From Caballeronia cordobensis (GTDB lineage Bacteria > Pseudomonadota > Gammaproteobacteria > Burkholderiales > Burkholderiaceae), in contig NZ_FCNY02000011.1 in NCBI RefSeq assembly GCF_001544575.2, positions 1 to 64,000 on the forward strand: a stretch of DNA of 64,000 nt. The letters run 5' to 3'. The notes beneath the pieces are model-generated. The model saw only the letters and a list, made by a program, of their open reading frames with translations. It was not told where the DNA came from and searched no databases. Of this stretch, positions 1 to 8,324 are shown piece by piece (positions within the stretch are counted from its first letter, which is position 1; each line of letters begins with the position of its first letter). The position numbers were made by a program, and so were the translations under genes.

Positions 1-13
1 AACTCTTCAGTTC
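1..13 (-). rRNA. rrs: 16S rRNA, 5' end only (rest lies left of window)
   Basis: Read on the minus strand the first 13 bases are GAACTGAAGAGTT, the start of bacterial 16S rRNA that normally continues as TGATCCTGGCTCAG. The gene therefore runs leftward out of the window. The identification is supported by the boxA and strong promoter found upstream on the same strand. The exact mature 5' end is uncertain by one or two bases. Confidence 0.8.
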
Positions 14-282
14 AAACCTGTTACTGTTTTCGGTTCCGTTAAGAACCGGTCGCTCACTCAACGTACTGACGATGATTTATTCCATCCAAAGATGAAAAAA
101 CCTTCCTCTGATACTTCGTGTGAGACTCTTGATACTTTTGCTATTGCTGATCCCGAAAGACCAGCCGCACTCGCTATCAAGCGCCCACACTTATCGGCTG
201 TTAGTTTTTAAAGAGCATTACGCAATGAATTTGCTTCGCTGTTCGCTTGCTTTCTTGCGCGCCGTCATTCAACGGGAGGCGA
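14..282 (-). other. rRNA operon leader transcript
   Basis: Region between the rRNA promoter and 16S, read on the minus strand. It holds a boxA antitermination element, TGCTCTTTAA, at 208-217, and a short inverted repeat CGGTTC-N6-GAACCG at 31-48 close to the 16S start, which may take part in leader folding or processing. The open reading frame at 120-329 on the plus strand lies inside this leader and is not a gene. Confidence 0.75.
208..217 (-). promoter_or_regulatory. boxA antitermination site of rRNA leader
   Basis: Minus strand reads TGCTCTTTAA, the boxA core bound by NusB/NusE in rRNA leaders. It lies about 200 bases before 16S and about 65 bases after the -10 box, which is the usual place. 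Confidence 0.75.
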
Positions 283-334
283 ATTATGCGGACGTATTTT
301 GCTGTCGTCAAGCACCTTTTCGAAAATAAATTTG
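283..334 (-). promoter_or_regulatory. rRNA operon promoter
   Basis: On the minus strand there is a -35 box TTGACG (306-311), exactly 17 bases of spacer, and a -10 box CATAAT (283-288). Upstream of -35, roughly 317-334, the sequence is A/T-rich and could be an UP element. A GC-rich stretch follows the -10 box, as expected for a stringently controlled rRNA promoter. Confidence 0.8.
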
Positions 335-406
335 GGGCGCATAACTTCGCGTCTGGTCGCCGGTCCGAATCCAAACGCATCGATCGACTGAAACCGGACG
401 CGCAGA

Positions 407-448
407 CTGATCCAGATCAATCGCGCAGACGCGCCGAGGTGAAAGAAT
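407..448 (+). promoter_or_regulatory. FNR/Anr-type promoter of the hemerythrin gene
   Basis: CTGATCCAGATCAA at 407-420 matches the FNR consensus TTGAT-N4-ATCAA at nine of ten positions. A -10-like AAGAAT lies at 443-448. The dyad centre (413.5) to -10 distance is what a class II FNR promoter, site centred at -41.5, requires. The hemerythrin start codon follows 45 bases later. Function is inferred from sequence only. Confidence 0.55.
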
Positions 449-493
449 CGGTCCATCACCTCGCATGGGTGCTTCCGCCCGACTGGATCTGCC

Positions 494-1093
494 ATGAACG
501 ATGCAACAGAACGCGCCGCGATCCACGTCATCCAGCTCGATCACAGGCGCCTCGCCTCCGTGACAGCGGCCATGCTCGACTTCGTCCGCATGCTCGGTGA
601 GGGCCGGCCGGCGCCCGACCCCATCGTGCTACGCGCGATGCTCTACTACATCCGCGAATATCCCGAGCAGTTTCATCATCCGATGGAGGATCGCTACCTC
701 TTCGCGACGCTGCGGAGCCGCACCGACCAATTCGACGACGTGCTCGACGAACTGCGATGCGAACACATCGAAGGCGATGCACGTCTGCGCAATCTGGAGC
801 ATGCGCTCACGCGCTTCGAACTGAAGGGCGATTCGGTTCTGCCAGGACTGCGCACGCTCATGGAGCAGTACGTCGAATTCTGCGCGAATCACAGGCGCGT
901 CGAGGAAGCGGTGATCCTTCCGGCCGCCGACCGCTTCTTCACCGAAAGCGATTGGGCACTTATCGATGCAGCCGCCGAGAAGCGCCTCGACCCGTTTGGC
1001 GAGGCCACGTTCGAGGGCGAGACGCTTGGAAGCCTCTATCGTCTGATCACCAATGCGGTGCCGGCGGTGGCAGAAGCACGCGAGGACGCTTGA
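494..1093 (+). CDS. Hemerythrin HHE-domain protein
   Basis: A 199-residue cytoplasmic protein with a hemerythrin-like four-helix fold expected to carry a di-iron site. Likely ligands are His17 (in LDHRRL), His61/His62 with Glu65 (FHHPMED), His91 (CEHIEGD) and a later His/Glu pair in the NHRRVEEA segment. Proteins of this family bind O2 or NO, or help repair iron centres, and are often induced under low oxygen or nitrosative stress. The FNR-type site upstream and the NnrU-family gene that follows on the other strand fit such a role. It is monocistronic, with a GGAT ribosome site seven bases before ATG. The exact ligand is not predictable. Confidence 0.85.
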   Translation: MNDATERAAIHVIQLDHRRLASVTAAMLDFVRMLGEGRPAPDPIVLRAMLYYIREYPEQFHHPMEDRYLFATLRSRTDQFDDVLDELRCEHIEGDARLRNLEHALTRFELKGDSVLPGLRTLMEQYVEFCANHRRVEEAVILPAADRFFTESDWALIDAAAEKRLDPFGEATFEGETLGSLYRLITNAVPAVAEAREDA

Positions 1094-1127
1094 GCGAGCC
1101 GGGGCACCGTCATCGCGAGCCTCGAAG

Positions 1128-1703
1128 TTATCCAAGCGGCGAGAATCCCGTCAGACGCGCATGCCCCCACAGCAGCATGAAGGCGTACAGGGCCAGCCCC
1201 GCGACGATCACGATCACGTCGTTGGCGGCTGACGCCGGCACGCCCGGCACGGGCCGCTGAATCGATCGCCGGGACACCGAGATCAGGTCCGCCACAGCCC
1301 ACGCCAAAAAGCCGCCGAAGAGCAGCACGTCCGCGAGCGTCCCGTTGGCAATCAGATGCGACACCGACCAAAGGATCACGGCGAGCAGCATCGGATGCCG
1401 AAAGAAGCGTTTGACGCGCCCCGGCAAATAGGCCGCGATCAAAAGAGGGAACACGGGGAGCATGAGCAGCAGGGCCAGATGCCGCAGCGCCACCGGCGGC
1501 AGGTAGACCACGACCGGCGCGTGCCGCGCGATTCCATAGCCGTAGATCAGCGCGACGAAACTCACGATGGACGCGAGCGAATACAGCCCCTTCCAGGGCC
1601 GCTCGCCCAGCCGAGCCGCTTGCGTGTCTCGCCAACGCGGCGCAACGATGGAAACCGAATGGATTACCAGGAACACCACGAGACCCGCAATAAAGATGAC
1701 CAT
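1128..1703 (-). CDS. NnrU family membrane protein
   Basis: A 191-residue integral membrane protein with about five or six hydrophobic segments, beginning with a membrane helix right at the N-terminus (MVIFIAGLVVFLVIHS). The SHLIANG and HPMLLAVILWS motifs are typical of the NnrU/isoprenylcysteine methyltransferase-like family. NnrU was first described beside nitrite and nitric oxide reductase genes in Rhodobacter; its biochemical role is unsettled. It is transcribed divergently from the TetR gene at 1797, which is the likely regulator. It converges with the hemerythrin gene, leaving only 34 bases between stop codons. Confidence 0.8.
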   Translation of the reverse strand: MVIFIAGLVVFLVIHSVSIVAPRWRDTQAARLGERPWKGLYSLASIVSFVALIYGYGIARHAPVVVYLPPVALRHLALLLMLPVFPLLIAAYLPGRVKRFFRHPMLLAVILWSVSHLIANGTLADVLLFGGFLAWAVADLISVSRRSIQRPVPGVPASAANDVIVIVAGLALYAFMLLWGHARLTGFSPLG

Positions 1704-1715
1704 GATCGATGAATA

Positions 1716-1782
1716 TTGACAGTGACAACATCAAGATTAGATTCCATCTCGCCGCGCGTCAAGTTAAAATTGACGATGTCAA
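1716..1782. promoter_or_regulatory. Divergent promoter and likely TetR operator
   Basis: The nnrU-tetR gap holds overlapping dyads: GTCAA-N7-TTGAC (1758-1774) and TTGAC-N3-GTCAA (1770-1782). On the minus strand a TTGACG / 17 bases / TAATCT promoter faces nnrU. On the plus strand TTGACA at 1716-1721 could be the -35 of tetR. Three abutting GTCAA half-sites suggest an operator for the adjacent TetR protein; this is inference. Confidence 0.5.
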
Positions 1783-1796
1783 CATGAGGCACGGCG

Positions 1797-2492
1797 ATGG
1801 CAACCAGAACAACGAAGACAACCGCGAAATCCAAACCGCGCGCACCGGCGAAAAGCGCGGCACGCCCTTATCACCACGGCTCGCTGCGAGAAGCCATGCT
1901 GGAAGCCGCAGAGCGGATACTGGCGCGCGACGGCATCGACGGATTGACCTTGCGCGCCGCCGCACGCGAGGCGGGCGCATCTCACGCCGCGCCGAAAAAT
2001 CACTTCGAGAACGTCGCGGGCTTGCTGAGCGAACTGGCGGCCGTGGGCTTTCGACGCTTCGAACGTTGCCTGACTTCGGCCGCCGCTGATGCCGACACGC
2101 CAGAAACCCGGCTGGCGGCGATCGGGCGCGCCTACGTTGAATTTGCGATCCGCTTTCCCGGCTTGTTTCTGCTGATGTTTCGAAGCGAACGGCTCGATAT
2201 CGACCGGCCGAATCTGCGGGAAGCCATGTCCGCCGCGTCCTCGGTCGTTCGCGTTGCGGTGGGCGCACAACCCGGCCCGCACGATACGCTCTCGGCGGAC
2301 GGCGCCGCACGGCTGGTCACTGCGTGGTCGCTGGTCCACGGCTTCGCGATGTTGAAGATCGATGGCCGTCTCGATCCCATCGTCGCCAGTCTGTCCGGGG
2401 GTCTGGATGCCATGGCGCTACTCGATGTGATCCTCAAGTCAGGGGGCGGACGATTGATGAACGAACCGGTTGCAAAGAAGAAGACGCGCTAG
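1797..2492 (+). CDS. TetR/AcrR family transcriptional regulator
   Basis: A 231-residue repressor-type protein. After a basic, Ala/Pro/Lys-rich tail of about 25 residues comes the TetR helix-turn-helix (about residues 27-75; LREAMLEAAERIL, then LTLRAAAREAG and NHFEN). The C-terminal part (EFAIRFPGLFLLMF, AWSLVHGFAML) resembles the WHG-type ligand-binding domain seen in many proteobacterial TetR proteins. It is divergent from nnrU and probably controls it and itself through the GTCAA dyads in the shared intergenic region. The effector is unknown. Confidence 0.85.
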   Translation: MATRTTKTTAKSKPRAPAKSAARPYHHGSLREAMLEAAERILARDGIDGLTLRAAAREAGASHAAPKNHFENVAGLLSELAAVGFRRFERCLTSAAADADTPETRLAAIGRAYVEFAIRFPGLFLLMFRSERLDIDRPNLREAMSAASSVVRVAVGAQPGPHDTLSADGAARLVTAWSLVHGFAMLKIDGRLDPIVASLSGGLDAMALLDVILKSGGGRLMNEPVAKKKTR

Positions 2493-2614
2493 TTGAAGAT
2501 TCATTCGGATATCGAAGTAATTAACTCAGACAAGCTTTGATCGCTTATGCCCGAAGGTTTGCTTTCTGATATAGACTCGGAAATCGTATCGACTCTCTCA
2601 CCAGGGCGCATCGC

Positions 2615-3775
2615 ATGAACGCATTCAGCTTCACCACGGTTCCCTCGCTCCTCGTCGATTTCGGCGGCGCGCGTCGCCTCGGCACGCTGCTGCGCGAGCG
2701 CTATCGCGACGAACGCCGTCTCGTGCTCGTCACCGATCACTTCCTCAATGAAAGCGGCCTGATCGCGCCTGCGCTTGAGGATCTCGCCGCGCAAGGCTGG
2801 CAAGTCACCGTGATCGACGACGTGATCGCCGATCCGCCCGATCACGTCGTGCTCGATGCCGCCGCGCGCGCGAAGGCGAGCGGCGCGCAAATCGTGCTGG
2901 GTCTCGGCGGCGGCTCGTCGATGGATGTCGCGAAGCTTATCGCCGTGCTGTGCGCGTCCGCTCAGCCGCTGGAGAAGATGTACGGCGTCGGCAATGTCGA
3001 AGGCCCGCGGCTGCCGCTCGTGCTGATGCCGACGACCGCGGGCACCGGCTCGGAAGTCACGGCCATTTCTATCGTGACGACGGGCGCGACCACGAAAAGC
3101 GGCGTCGTTTCGCCGATCCTCTATCCCGATCTCGCGCTGCTCGACGCCGAACTCACGCTCGGCCTGCCGCCGCAGGCAACGGCCGCGACGGGTATCGACG
3201 CGATGGTGCATGCGATCGAGGCGTACACATCGGCGCGCCTGAAGAATCCGCTCTCCGACATGCTCGCGAAGGAAGCGCTGCGCCTGCTCTACGCGAACCT
3301 GTTGCCCGCGTGCCGCGACGGCCGCGACCGCGCCGCCCGCGAAGCCATGCTGCTCGGCGCGACACTTGCGGGCCAGGCGTTCTCGAACGCACCGGTGGCC
3401 GCCGTGCACGCGCTCGCGTATCCGCTCGGCGGACACTTCCATGTGCCGCACGGTCTGTCGAACGCGCTCGTGCTGATGCATGTGCTGCGCTTCAACGCGC
3501 CCGCCGCCGCCGCGCTGTATGCGGAGCTTGCCGACACGCTCGGCTGCGCCGCCGCCGATGACGGCATCGAAGCAAAGACGGAAGCCTTCATCCAGGCGAT
3601 GCAGACGCTCGTGAACGAAACCGGCATTCCCCGCACGTTGCGCGACGTGGGCGTCGAAGAATCGCATCTGCCAATGCTCGCCGCCGACGCGATGAAGCAG
3701 CAGCGTCTGCTCATCAACAACCCGCGCGAGATGACCGAGACGGCCGCGCTCGCAATCTACGAGGCCGCGCTTTGA
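2615..3775 (+). CDS. Iron-containing alcohol dehydrogenase
   Basis: A 386-residue group III alcohol dehydrogenase. The N-terminal Rossmann-like half holds the NAD(P)-binding LGGGSSMDVAK motif (about residue 95) and TTAGTGSE. The metal site is visible as Asp and His in GIDAMVHAIEAY and two further His in AVHALAYPLGG and VPHGLSNA. It should interconvert an alcohol or hydroxy acid and its carbonyl in the cytoplasm; the substrate cannot be read from sequence. It stands alone, 122 bases after tetR. A second member of the same family lies at 17141-18280 but is only distantly similar. Confidence 0.88.
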   Translation: MNAFSFTTVPSLLVDFGGARRLGTLLRERYRDERRLVLVTDHFLNESGLIAPALEDLAAQGWQVTVIDDVIADPPDHVVLDAAARAKASGAQIVLGLGGGSSMDVAKLIAVLCASAQPLEKMYGVGNVEGPRLPLVLMPTTAGTGSEVTAISIVTTGATTKSGVVSPILYPDLALLDAELTLGLPPQATAATGIDAMVHAIEAYTSARLKNPLSDMLAKEALRLLYANLLPACRDGRDRAAREAMLLGATLAGQAFSNAPVAAVHALAYPLGGHFHVPHGLSNALVLMHVLRFNAPAAAALYAELADTLGCAAADDGIEAKTEAFIQAMQTLVNETGIPRTLRDVGVEESHLPMLAADAMKQQRLLINNPREMTETAALAIYEAAL

Positions 3776-3791
3776 CTCAAACCAGCATCAT

Positions 3792-3812
3792 TTGATTCGG
3801 ATGACGAATCAA
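3792..3812. terminator. Perfect hairpin between convergent genes
   Basis: TTGATTCG-GATGA-CGAATCAA forms an 8-bp stem with a 5-base loop in the 43-base gap between the convergent Fe-ADH and ribonuclease-family genes. It may act as a weak bidirectional terminator; there is no clear U-tract and the stem is only half GC. Confidence 0.4.
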
Positions 3813-3818
3813 TAACCA

Positions 3819-4283
3819 TCAGTCCGAAATGCGCTTGAAACTGGCGTAATAATCCTCAGTGTAGTAGCAGTCGTTCGTGTGCTTGCGCGGGCCGCCGCAT
3901 ACGATGCGGCGTTGCCCGCGATCCGCCGAGCCGGGCGTGCGAACCGTGTACGCGTGGTAGTAACCGCGCGGATGCTGCGGCAGCAGTGTCGCGCTGTTGC
4001 GAAACAGGACGCCGTCTTCGCCGAACGGGAAAGGGCCGCCCGCTTTGATCAGACGCAGCGTTTCGGCTGCTTCCGCCGGCAATTGCGCCCGTGTCACGGA
4101 GCCCGGCGCACTCCCCTGCGCACCCGATGCGGCGAGCGGGCCGCTTGCAGCCAGTCCAGGCGGCGCCGACGCCTGACTCGCGGATGCGCCCGCATCCTGA
4201 GCCGCCTTTCGCGATTCGTCCTTGCATCCGCCGAGCACCGCGCTCAAGACGACGATGCAGGTTAAAGCCAGCGCTCGATTCAC
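3819..4283 (-). CDS. RNase Sa/barnase-family lipoprotein, catalytic residues replaced
   Basis: A 154-residue protein starting at GTG 4283 (GGAGA nine bases upstream), with a lipoprotein signal ending in VLGGC. A Ala/Ser/Gly-rich linker leads to a C-terminal domain (about residues 70-154) that aligns from memory along its length with Streptomyces RNase Sa: LPAEAAETL, GGPFPFGEDGV, YYHAYTV, RRIVCGG, YYTEDYYASF. In RNase Sa the corresponding segments are YHEYTV and DHYATF, carrying catalytic Glu and His. Here they are Ala (GCG) and Tyr (TAT), each one base from the catalytic codon; the Arg of RRIV remains. Nuclease activity is therefore doubtful. Two extra Cys could form a disulphide. Confidence 0.75.
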   Translation of the reverse strand: MNRALALTCIVVLSAVLGGCKDESRKAAQDAGASASQASAPPGLAASGPLAASGAQGSAPGSVTRAQLPAEAAETLRLIKAGGPFPFGEDGVLFRNSATLLPQHPRGYYHAYTVRTPGSADRGQRRIVCGGPRKHTNDCYYTEDYYASFKRISD

Positions 4284-4386
4284 GAAACGGTGTCTCCGGG
4301 TTGACCAGCATTCGACGACAACCAATGATTCAAGGGTATCGCTAGTCGCGGCGCGAAATCAATGCGCGGCGGGAAATAGAAATTTT

Positions 4387-4869
4387 TCACTCGACTCTGC
4401 CGAGCCAGGCGACCACCGCCTCGGTCAGCGCCAGCCCGCGCAATTCGTCCGGCGACGCGAGCCGCGCCGCCACGATCTCGCGATTGTCGAGCCGAAGCGC
4501 GGGAAGCGCATCGAGGCGCAGCTCGAAGAAATGAACGCGGTCCCTTCGTCCGTCCCAGTCTCCGTGCACGCTGCCCGCGTCAAGGAGCGGATGCGGAGGC
4601 AGCCCGATCTCCTCTTCCATTTCGCGCTGCGCCGCCGCTTCGGGCGTTTCTCCCGCGTGCACGCTTCCGCCCGGGAAATTCCATTCCGACCGGTACGATG
4701 ACTTCAACAGCAAGAGCGCCTGCCCGACATAGAGCGCGACGAGCGCGCCCTCGTGGCGAGGCCGTCGAACGCGCCACCAGATGCGAGCAAGCGGGAAGGC
4801 GAGGCGAAGCAGCATCCGCCAGACGAGGTCGAGAAGCGTTGCCGGTCGCGCTGGCTCGATGCCTGGCAT
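4387..4869 (-). CDS. Nudix hydrolase
   Basis: A 160-residue protein with a complete Nudix box (G-x5-E-x7-REUxEExGU) in the stretch beginning GGSVHAGETPEAAAQ and ending REMEEEIGL, about residues 67-90. Enzymes of this family cleave nucleoside diphosphates linked to another moiety. A hydrophobic, arginine-containing segment near residues 13-35 precedes the domain and may sit on the membrane. It lies 17 bases downstream of the hybrid kinase gene, on the same strand, and so may be the last gene of the KaiC-kinase unit. Substrate unknown. Confidence 0.85.
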   Translation of the reverse strand: MPGIEPARPATLLDLVWRMLLRLAFPLARIWWRVRRPRHEGALVALYVGQALLLLKSSYRSEWNFPGGSVHAGETPEAAAQREMEEEIGLPPHPLLDAGSVHGDWDGRRDRVHFFELRLDALPALRLDNREIVAARLASPDELRGLALTEAVVAWLGRVE

Positions 4870-4885
4870 GCAGCCTCCTTGTCTT

Positions 4886-6619
4886 TCATGATCTCAGTGC
4901 GGACTGATGCAGCGAACTGATCTGTCTGCCCAGTTCGGCAAGCTCGAAGGGCTTCCGTAAAATCTGCGCGTTGGCGACGCCGTCCAACGCGGCCGTGTCG
5001 GAATACCCCGTCACCATCACGATAGGCAAGCCGGGGCGGATCTTCTGCGCGGCACGCGCCACGTCCGCTCCGTTCATGAACGGCATCGCGAAATCGACGA
5101 CGAGCACGCTCGGAAAATCGTCGGTGATCATCGCGAGACCGTCAGCGCCCGATCGCGCTTCGCGCACGCTGAACTCGTCGAGCAGCAGGCCGGCAACGAG
5201 CGATTCACGCACGTTGTCGTCGTCGTCGATCACCAGCACCGAGGTTGCCGCGGCGGCGCGATCGTCGTCGATGTGACCGTTCGGTGCAGGCCTTGCCTCT
5301 TCCACGATCTCGCGCGTCGACTCGCTGACGGGCAACCAGATCGAGAAACAGGTGCCCTTGCCGATCTGGCTGCTGACCCGCACCGCGCCGCCGCATTGAT
5401 GGGCGATGCCCCAGACCTGCGCGAGGCCGAGGCCCGTCCCCTTGCCCACGGGCTTGGTCGTATAGAACGGGTCGAAGATGCGCTTGAGCGATTCGCGATC
5501 GATGCCGGTTCCGGTATCCGACACGGCGATCTCGACATACTGCCCGGCAGGCAGCTCGGCATCCGTTTCGTCGAGCACGCGCTTTTGCGTGGATAGCGTG
5601 ATGACGCCGCCCTCTTCCATCGCGTCGCGCGCGTTGTTCACGAGATTGAGTATTGCGAGTTCGATCTGATTCGGATCGGCGACGACGCACAGATCTGTGC
5701 CCTGAAACTTCGTCTCGATGGAATGACCGATGCCGAGCGAGTGGCGCGCAAGATCGATCAGGTCGTGCATCAGCGCGTCGACATCGACGGGCTCCAGAAC
5801 CAGCTTCTGGATGCGCGAGAATGCGAGCAATTGACCCGAGAGCTTCGAACCGCGCTCGGTCGCGCGAAAGGCGTTGTTCAAAAACGGCAGGACCGGATGC
5901 TCTTCTCCGAGCCGGCGGCGCGCGAGTTCCAGATTGGCGACGAGCGCCATCAAGAGATTATTGAAGTCGTGCGCGATACCGCCAGTCAGGCGGCCGACGG
6001 CTTCCATTTTTTGCGCGTGCGCCAATGCTTCTTCGGCGCGCTTGCGCTCTTCCATTTCGTCCCAAAGCCGGGCATTGGCTTTCCTGAGCTCGGCCGTGCG
6101 CTCCGCGACCAGCCGCTCCAGATCCTGATGGCTTCGCGCAAGCGTCGCTTCGGCCACGCTGAGCCGCTCGTTCATCTGCGCGGCGGCTCTCAGTTCGTCG
6201 CGTATCCGGAACTGCCGCTCGCGCCCGGACAGCGCCGCCTCGACGGCGCTCGTCAGCGTGAGCGCGCTCGCGGGCCGCTCGACATAGACGAGATTGGTCA
6301 TTCGCGCGGGCAGCAGCCCCACCAGATGCCGCTGATGTATCGCCTCCAGACGGCTGCGCTGCGTCAGAACGACGAAGGGTATGTCCGACCACGACGGTTG
6401 CGCGTCGAGCTTCTCGGCAAGCGCGGAGAGGTCCGCGCCCGACAGCGACTCGTCGGTGAGGAGCACCGCGCCCACATACGGGTCGATGGCCGCGACGAGC
6501 TCCTCGAACGTGGCGGCGGTGCTCGTCTCGATCCGGCGCTTGCGCAGCAGCGATTCGGCGGTGGGCGCATCGCGCCCGAAGCGGGCAAAGATGACGACGT
6601 GACGGGAGAAAGGCTTCAT
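4886..6619 (-). CDS. Hybrid sensor histidine kinase/response regulator
   Basis: A 577-residue soluble protein with no membrane segment. Residues 1-130 look like a degenerate receiver-like sensor region. A coiled coil (about 135-205) leads to the dimerisation domain with phosphoacceptor His217 in GGIAHDFNNLL. The ATPase domain follows (N-box LNLVNNARDAM about 324, DTGTGID about 368, GKGTGLGLA about 392). A C-terminal receiver (about 459-570) has the acidic DDDD cluster, phosphoacceptor Asp509 (VVDFAMPFMNG) and Lys556. The start codon overlaps the stop of the KaiC-like gene by four bases, so the two are translationally coupled. Confidence 0.9.
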   Translation of the reverse strand: MKPFSRHVVIFARFGRDAPTAESLLRKRRIETSTAATFEELVAAIDPYVGAVLLTDESLSGADLSALAEKLDAQPSWSDIPFVVLTQRSRLEAIHQRHLVGLLPARMTNLVYVERPASALTLTSAVEAALSGRERQFRIRDELRAAAQMNERLSVAEATLARSHQDLERLVAERTAELRKANARLWDEMEERKRAEEALAHAQKMEAVGRLTGGIAHDFNNLLMALVANLELARRRLGEEHPVLPFLNNAFRATERGSKLSGQLLAFSRIQKLVLEPVDVDALMHDLIDLARHSLGIGHSIETKFQGTDLCVVADPNQIELAILNLVNNARDAMEEGGVITLSTQKRVLDETDAELPAGQYVEIAVSDTGTGIDRESLKRIFDPFYTTKPVGKGTGLGLAQVWGIAHQCGGAVRVSSQIGKGTCFSIWLPVSESTREIVEEARPAPNGHIDDDRAAAATSVLVIDDDDNVRESLVAGLLLDEFSVREARSGADGLAMITDDFPSVLVVDFAMPFMNGADVARAAQKIRPGLPIVMVTGYSDTAALDGVANAQILRKPFELAELGRQISSLHQSALRS

Positions 6620-8148
6620 GCTCGATGTTTGCCGCTTCCGCCATCGGACTCGTTCGGATCATGCCGCTCCTTGAACGGGCCTGGCCCGCCCGTGAACGTG
6701 GGCGTCCCCGTCAGCACGCCGGTGAAGCGCGTGAGCGGTTCACTGAGTTCCAGTCCACGCGAACTGATCGTGAACTCGCGGATCGTGCTTTCGTGCACAT
6801 TGCCCCGGTTCTTGAGCACCGAAAGCGCCTTGCGGACCCGTCCCCCCGCTTCGAAGAAACGCAGCAGGATGACCGTATCGGCGATATAGCTGATGTTGAG
6901 CGAGCCCCCCTGCATGCTCCCGACCAGACCTTGCTGCGGGTTGATCAGAAAGGTGGCCACGCCCTGCTGGTTCAGAAACGAGAGCAATTCATGCAATTGC
7001 AGGATGAGCTGTTTTTCCTGCGGCATCGCCGAGATATAACCGCTCAGACTGTCGATAACGATGAGCCGCGCATTGTTCTCCATGACCTCGCTGCGGACCA
7101 TGCTGGTGAATTCGCCGGGCGAAATCTCGGAGGGATCGATCTGCCGTATCTGTAGCAGGCCGGAATCGAGATGCTCGCGCAAGTCGATGCCGATGCCTTT
7201 CGCCCGCACCAGCAGCGTTCCGATCCGCTCGTCGAACTCATAGATCACACAGCGCTCGCCGCGCACGCACGCCTGAGCGGCGAACTGCAGCGAGATGGTG
7301 GTCTTGCCCGAGCCGGCGGGGCCCATGAGCAGCGTGCTCGTGCCTCTGAGCGGGCCACCGCCCAGCACTGCGTCGAGGCCCGGCATGCCGCTTGGCAAGA
7401 ACTCTTCCGCGAACTCGGTGTGATGCTCCAGTGCAACCAGACGCGGAAAGATCTGCAAGCCGCCTTGCCGGATCGCAAAATCGTGATAGCCCTCGCGGAA
7501 CGCGCTGCCGCGCAGCTTCTGAATCTGCAGCCGGCGGCGAGCGATGCCGAAATCGAGCGTGAGGCGCTCCAGCGTCACCACGCCATGCGAGAGACTGTGC
7601 AGATCGACGTCATGCGAGCCTCGGGCGCTCATGTCGTCCATGAGCAGCACGGTTGCGTCGTTGTGGTTGAAGAAGTGCTTCAGCGACAGCAACTGGCGGC
7701 GAAAGCGCAGCGGGTCCTGAGCGAGAAGCCGAAGCTCCGACAGGCTATCGAAGACGACCCGGGCCGGCTTGATTCGCTCGACCTCGCGCGTGATATGGCG
7801 CACCACTTCGCCCAGTTCGATTTCCCAGGAATGCAGGATGCTCTGGTCGCCGTCTATGCCGAGGGACAGTTCCGTCGCCTCCATTTCGAAGATGGAGATG
7901 CCGTCCAGACTCCAGCCGTGGGCGGCCGCCACCTCGGCGAGTTCAGCGGTGGTTTCGGAAAGGGTGATGAAGAGAACCCTCTCCCCCGCCTTGACGCCGC
8001 GAAGCAGGAACTGAAGGCCCAGCGTCGTTTTACCCGAGCCGGGCGCGCCCTCGATCAGGTACAGGCGGCTCGATGGAAAACCGCCATTGAGGATGTCGTC
8101 GAGTTCCGGCAATCCGGAGGAGATGCGAGCAGGTCGTGCGTCAGGCAT
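6616..8148 (-). CDS. KaiC-like RecA-superfamily ATPase
   Basis: A 510-residue tandem-domain protein with two Walker A motifs, GAPGSGKTT (about residue 34) and GPAGSGKTT (about 275), the CI/CII layout of KaiC. Where cyanobacterial KaiC has the ISTITD phosphosites, this protein has ISYIAD: the Ser is kept, the neighbouring Thr is Tyr. That pattern is common in KaiC homologues outside cyanobacteria, so clock function should not be assumed. No kaiA or kaiB is adjacent. The overlapping hybrid kinase suggests a signalling pair. ATG 8148 is preferred because homology begins right after it; a GTG at 8199 would add 17 residues, and neither start has a clear ribosome site. Confidence 0.85.
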   Translation of the reverse strand: MPDARPARISSGLPELDDILNGGFPSSRLYLIEGAPGSGKTTLGLQFLLRGVKAGERVLFITLSETTAELAEVAAAHGWSLDGISIFEMEATELSLGIDGDQSILHSWEIELGEVVRHITREVERIKPARVVFDSLSELRLLAQDPLRFRRQLLSLKHFFNHNDATVLLMDDMSARGSHDVDLHSLSHGVVTLERLTLDFGIARRRLQIQKLRGSAFREGYHDFAIRQGGLQIFPRLVALEHHTEFAEEFLPSGMPGLDAVLGGGPLRGTSTLLMGPAGSGKTTISLQFAAQACVRGERCVIYEFDERIGTLLVRAKGIGIDLREHLDSGLLQIRQIDPSEISPGEFTSMVRSEVMENNARLIVIDSLSGYISAMPQEKQLILQLHELLSFLNQQGVATFLINPQQGLVGSMQGGSLNISYIADTVILLRFFEAGGRVRKALSVLKNRGNVHESTIREFTISSRGLELSEPLTRFTGVLTGTPTFTGGPGPFKERHDPNESDGGSGKHRA

Positions 8149-8324
8149 GGATCGATAAGAAGTTAGCTGTGGGCGAGGCGCAACGGCGAACCGAGCCACA
8201 GTGGGAGTTTATCCGCCCGCTCATCTGATATCGCGATCATTCTCACGGCAGGCGACGCTTCCGAGTCGAAGTTCGCGGCGCAAGTTTCGTGCCTGATCAC
8301 CCTGCTACGGCGAATACGTTTCGC

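Noticed and set aside
120..329. Open reading frame of 69 codons near the left edge
   Set aside because: It lies inside the rRNA leader between promoter and 16S and has no coding features; such frames are often miscalled next to rRNA operons.
6616..8148. A circadian clock locus
   Set aside because: No kaiA or kaiB, and the phosphosite pair is altered; KaiC-like proteins are common in bacteria without clocks.
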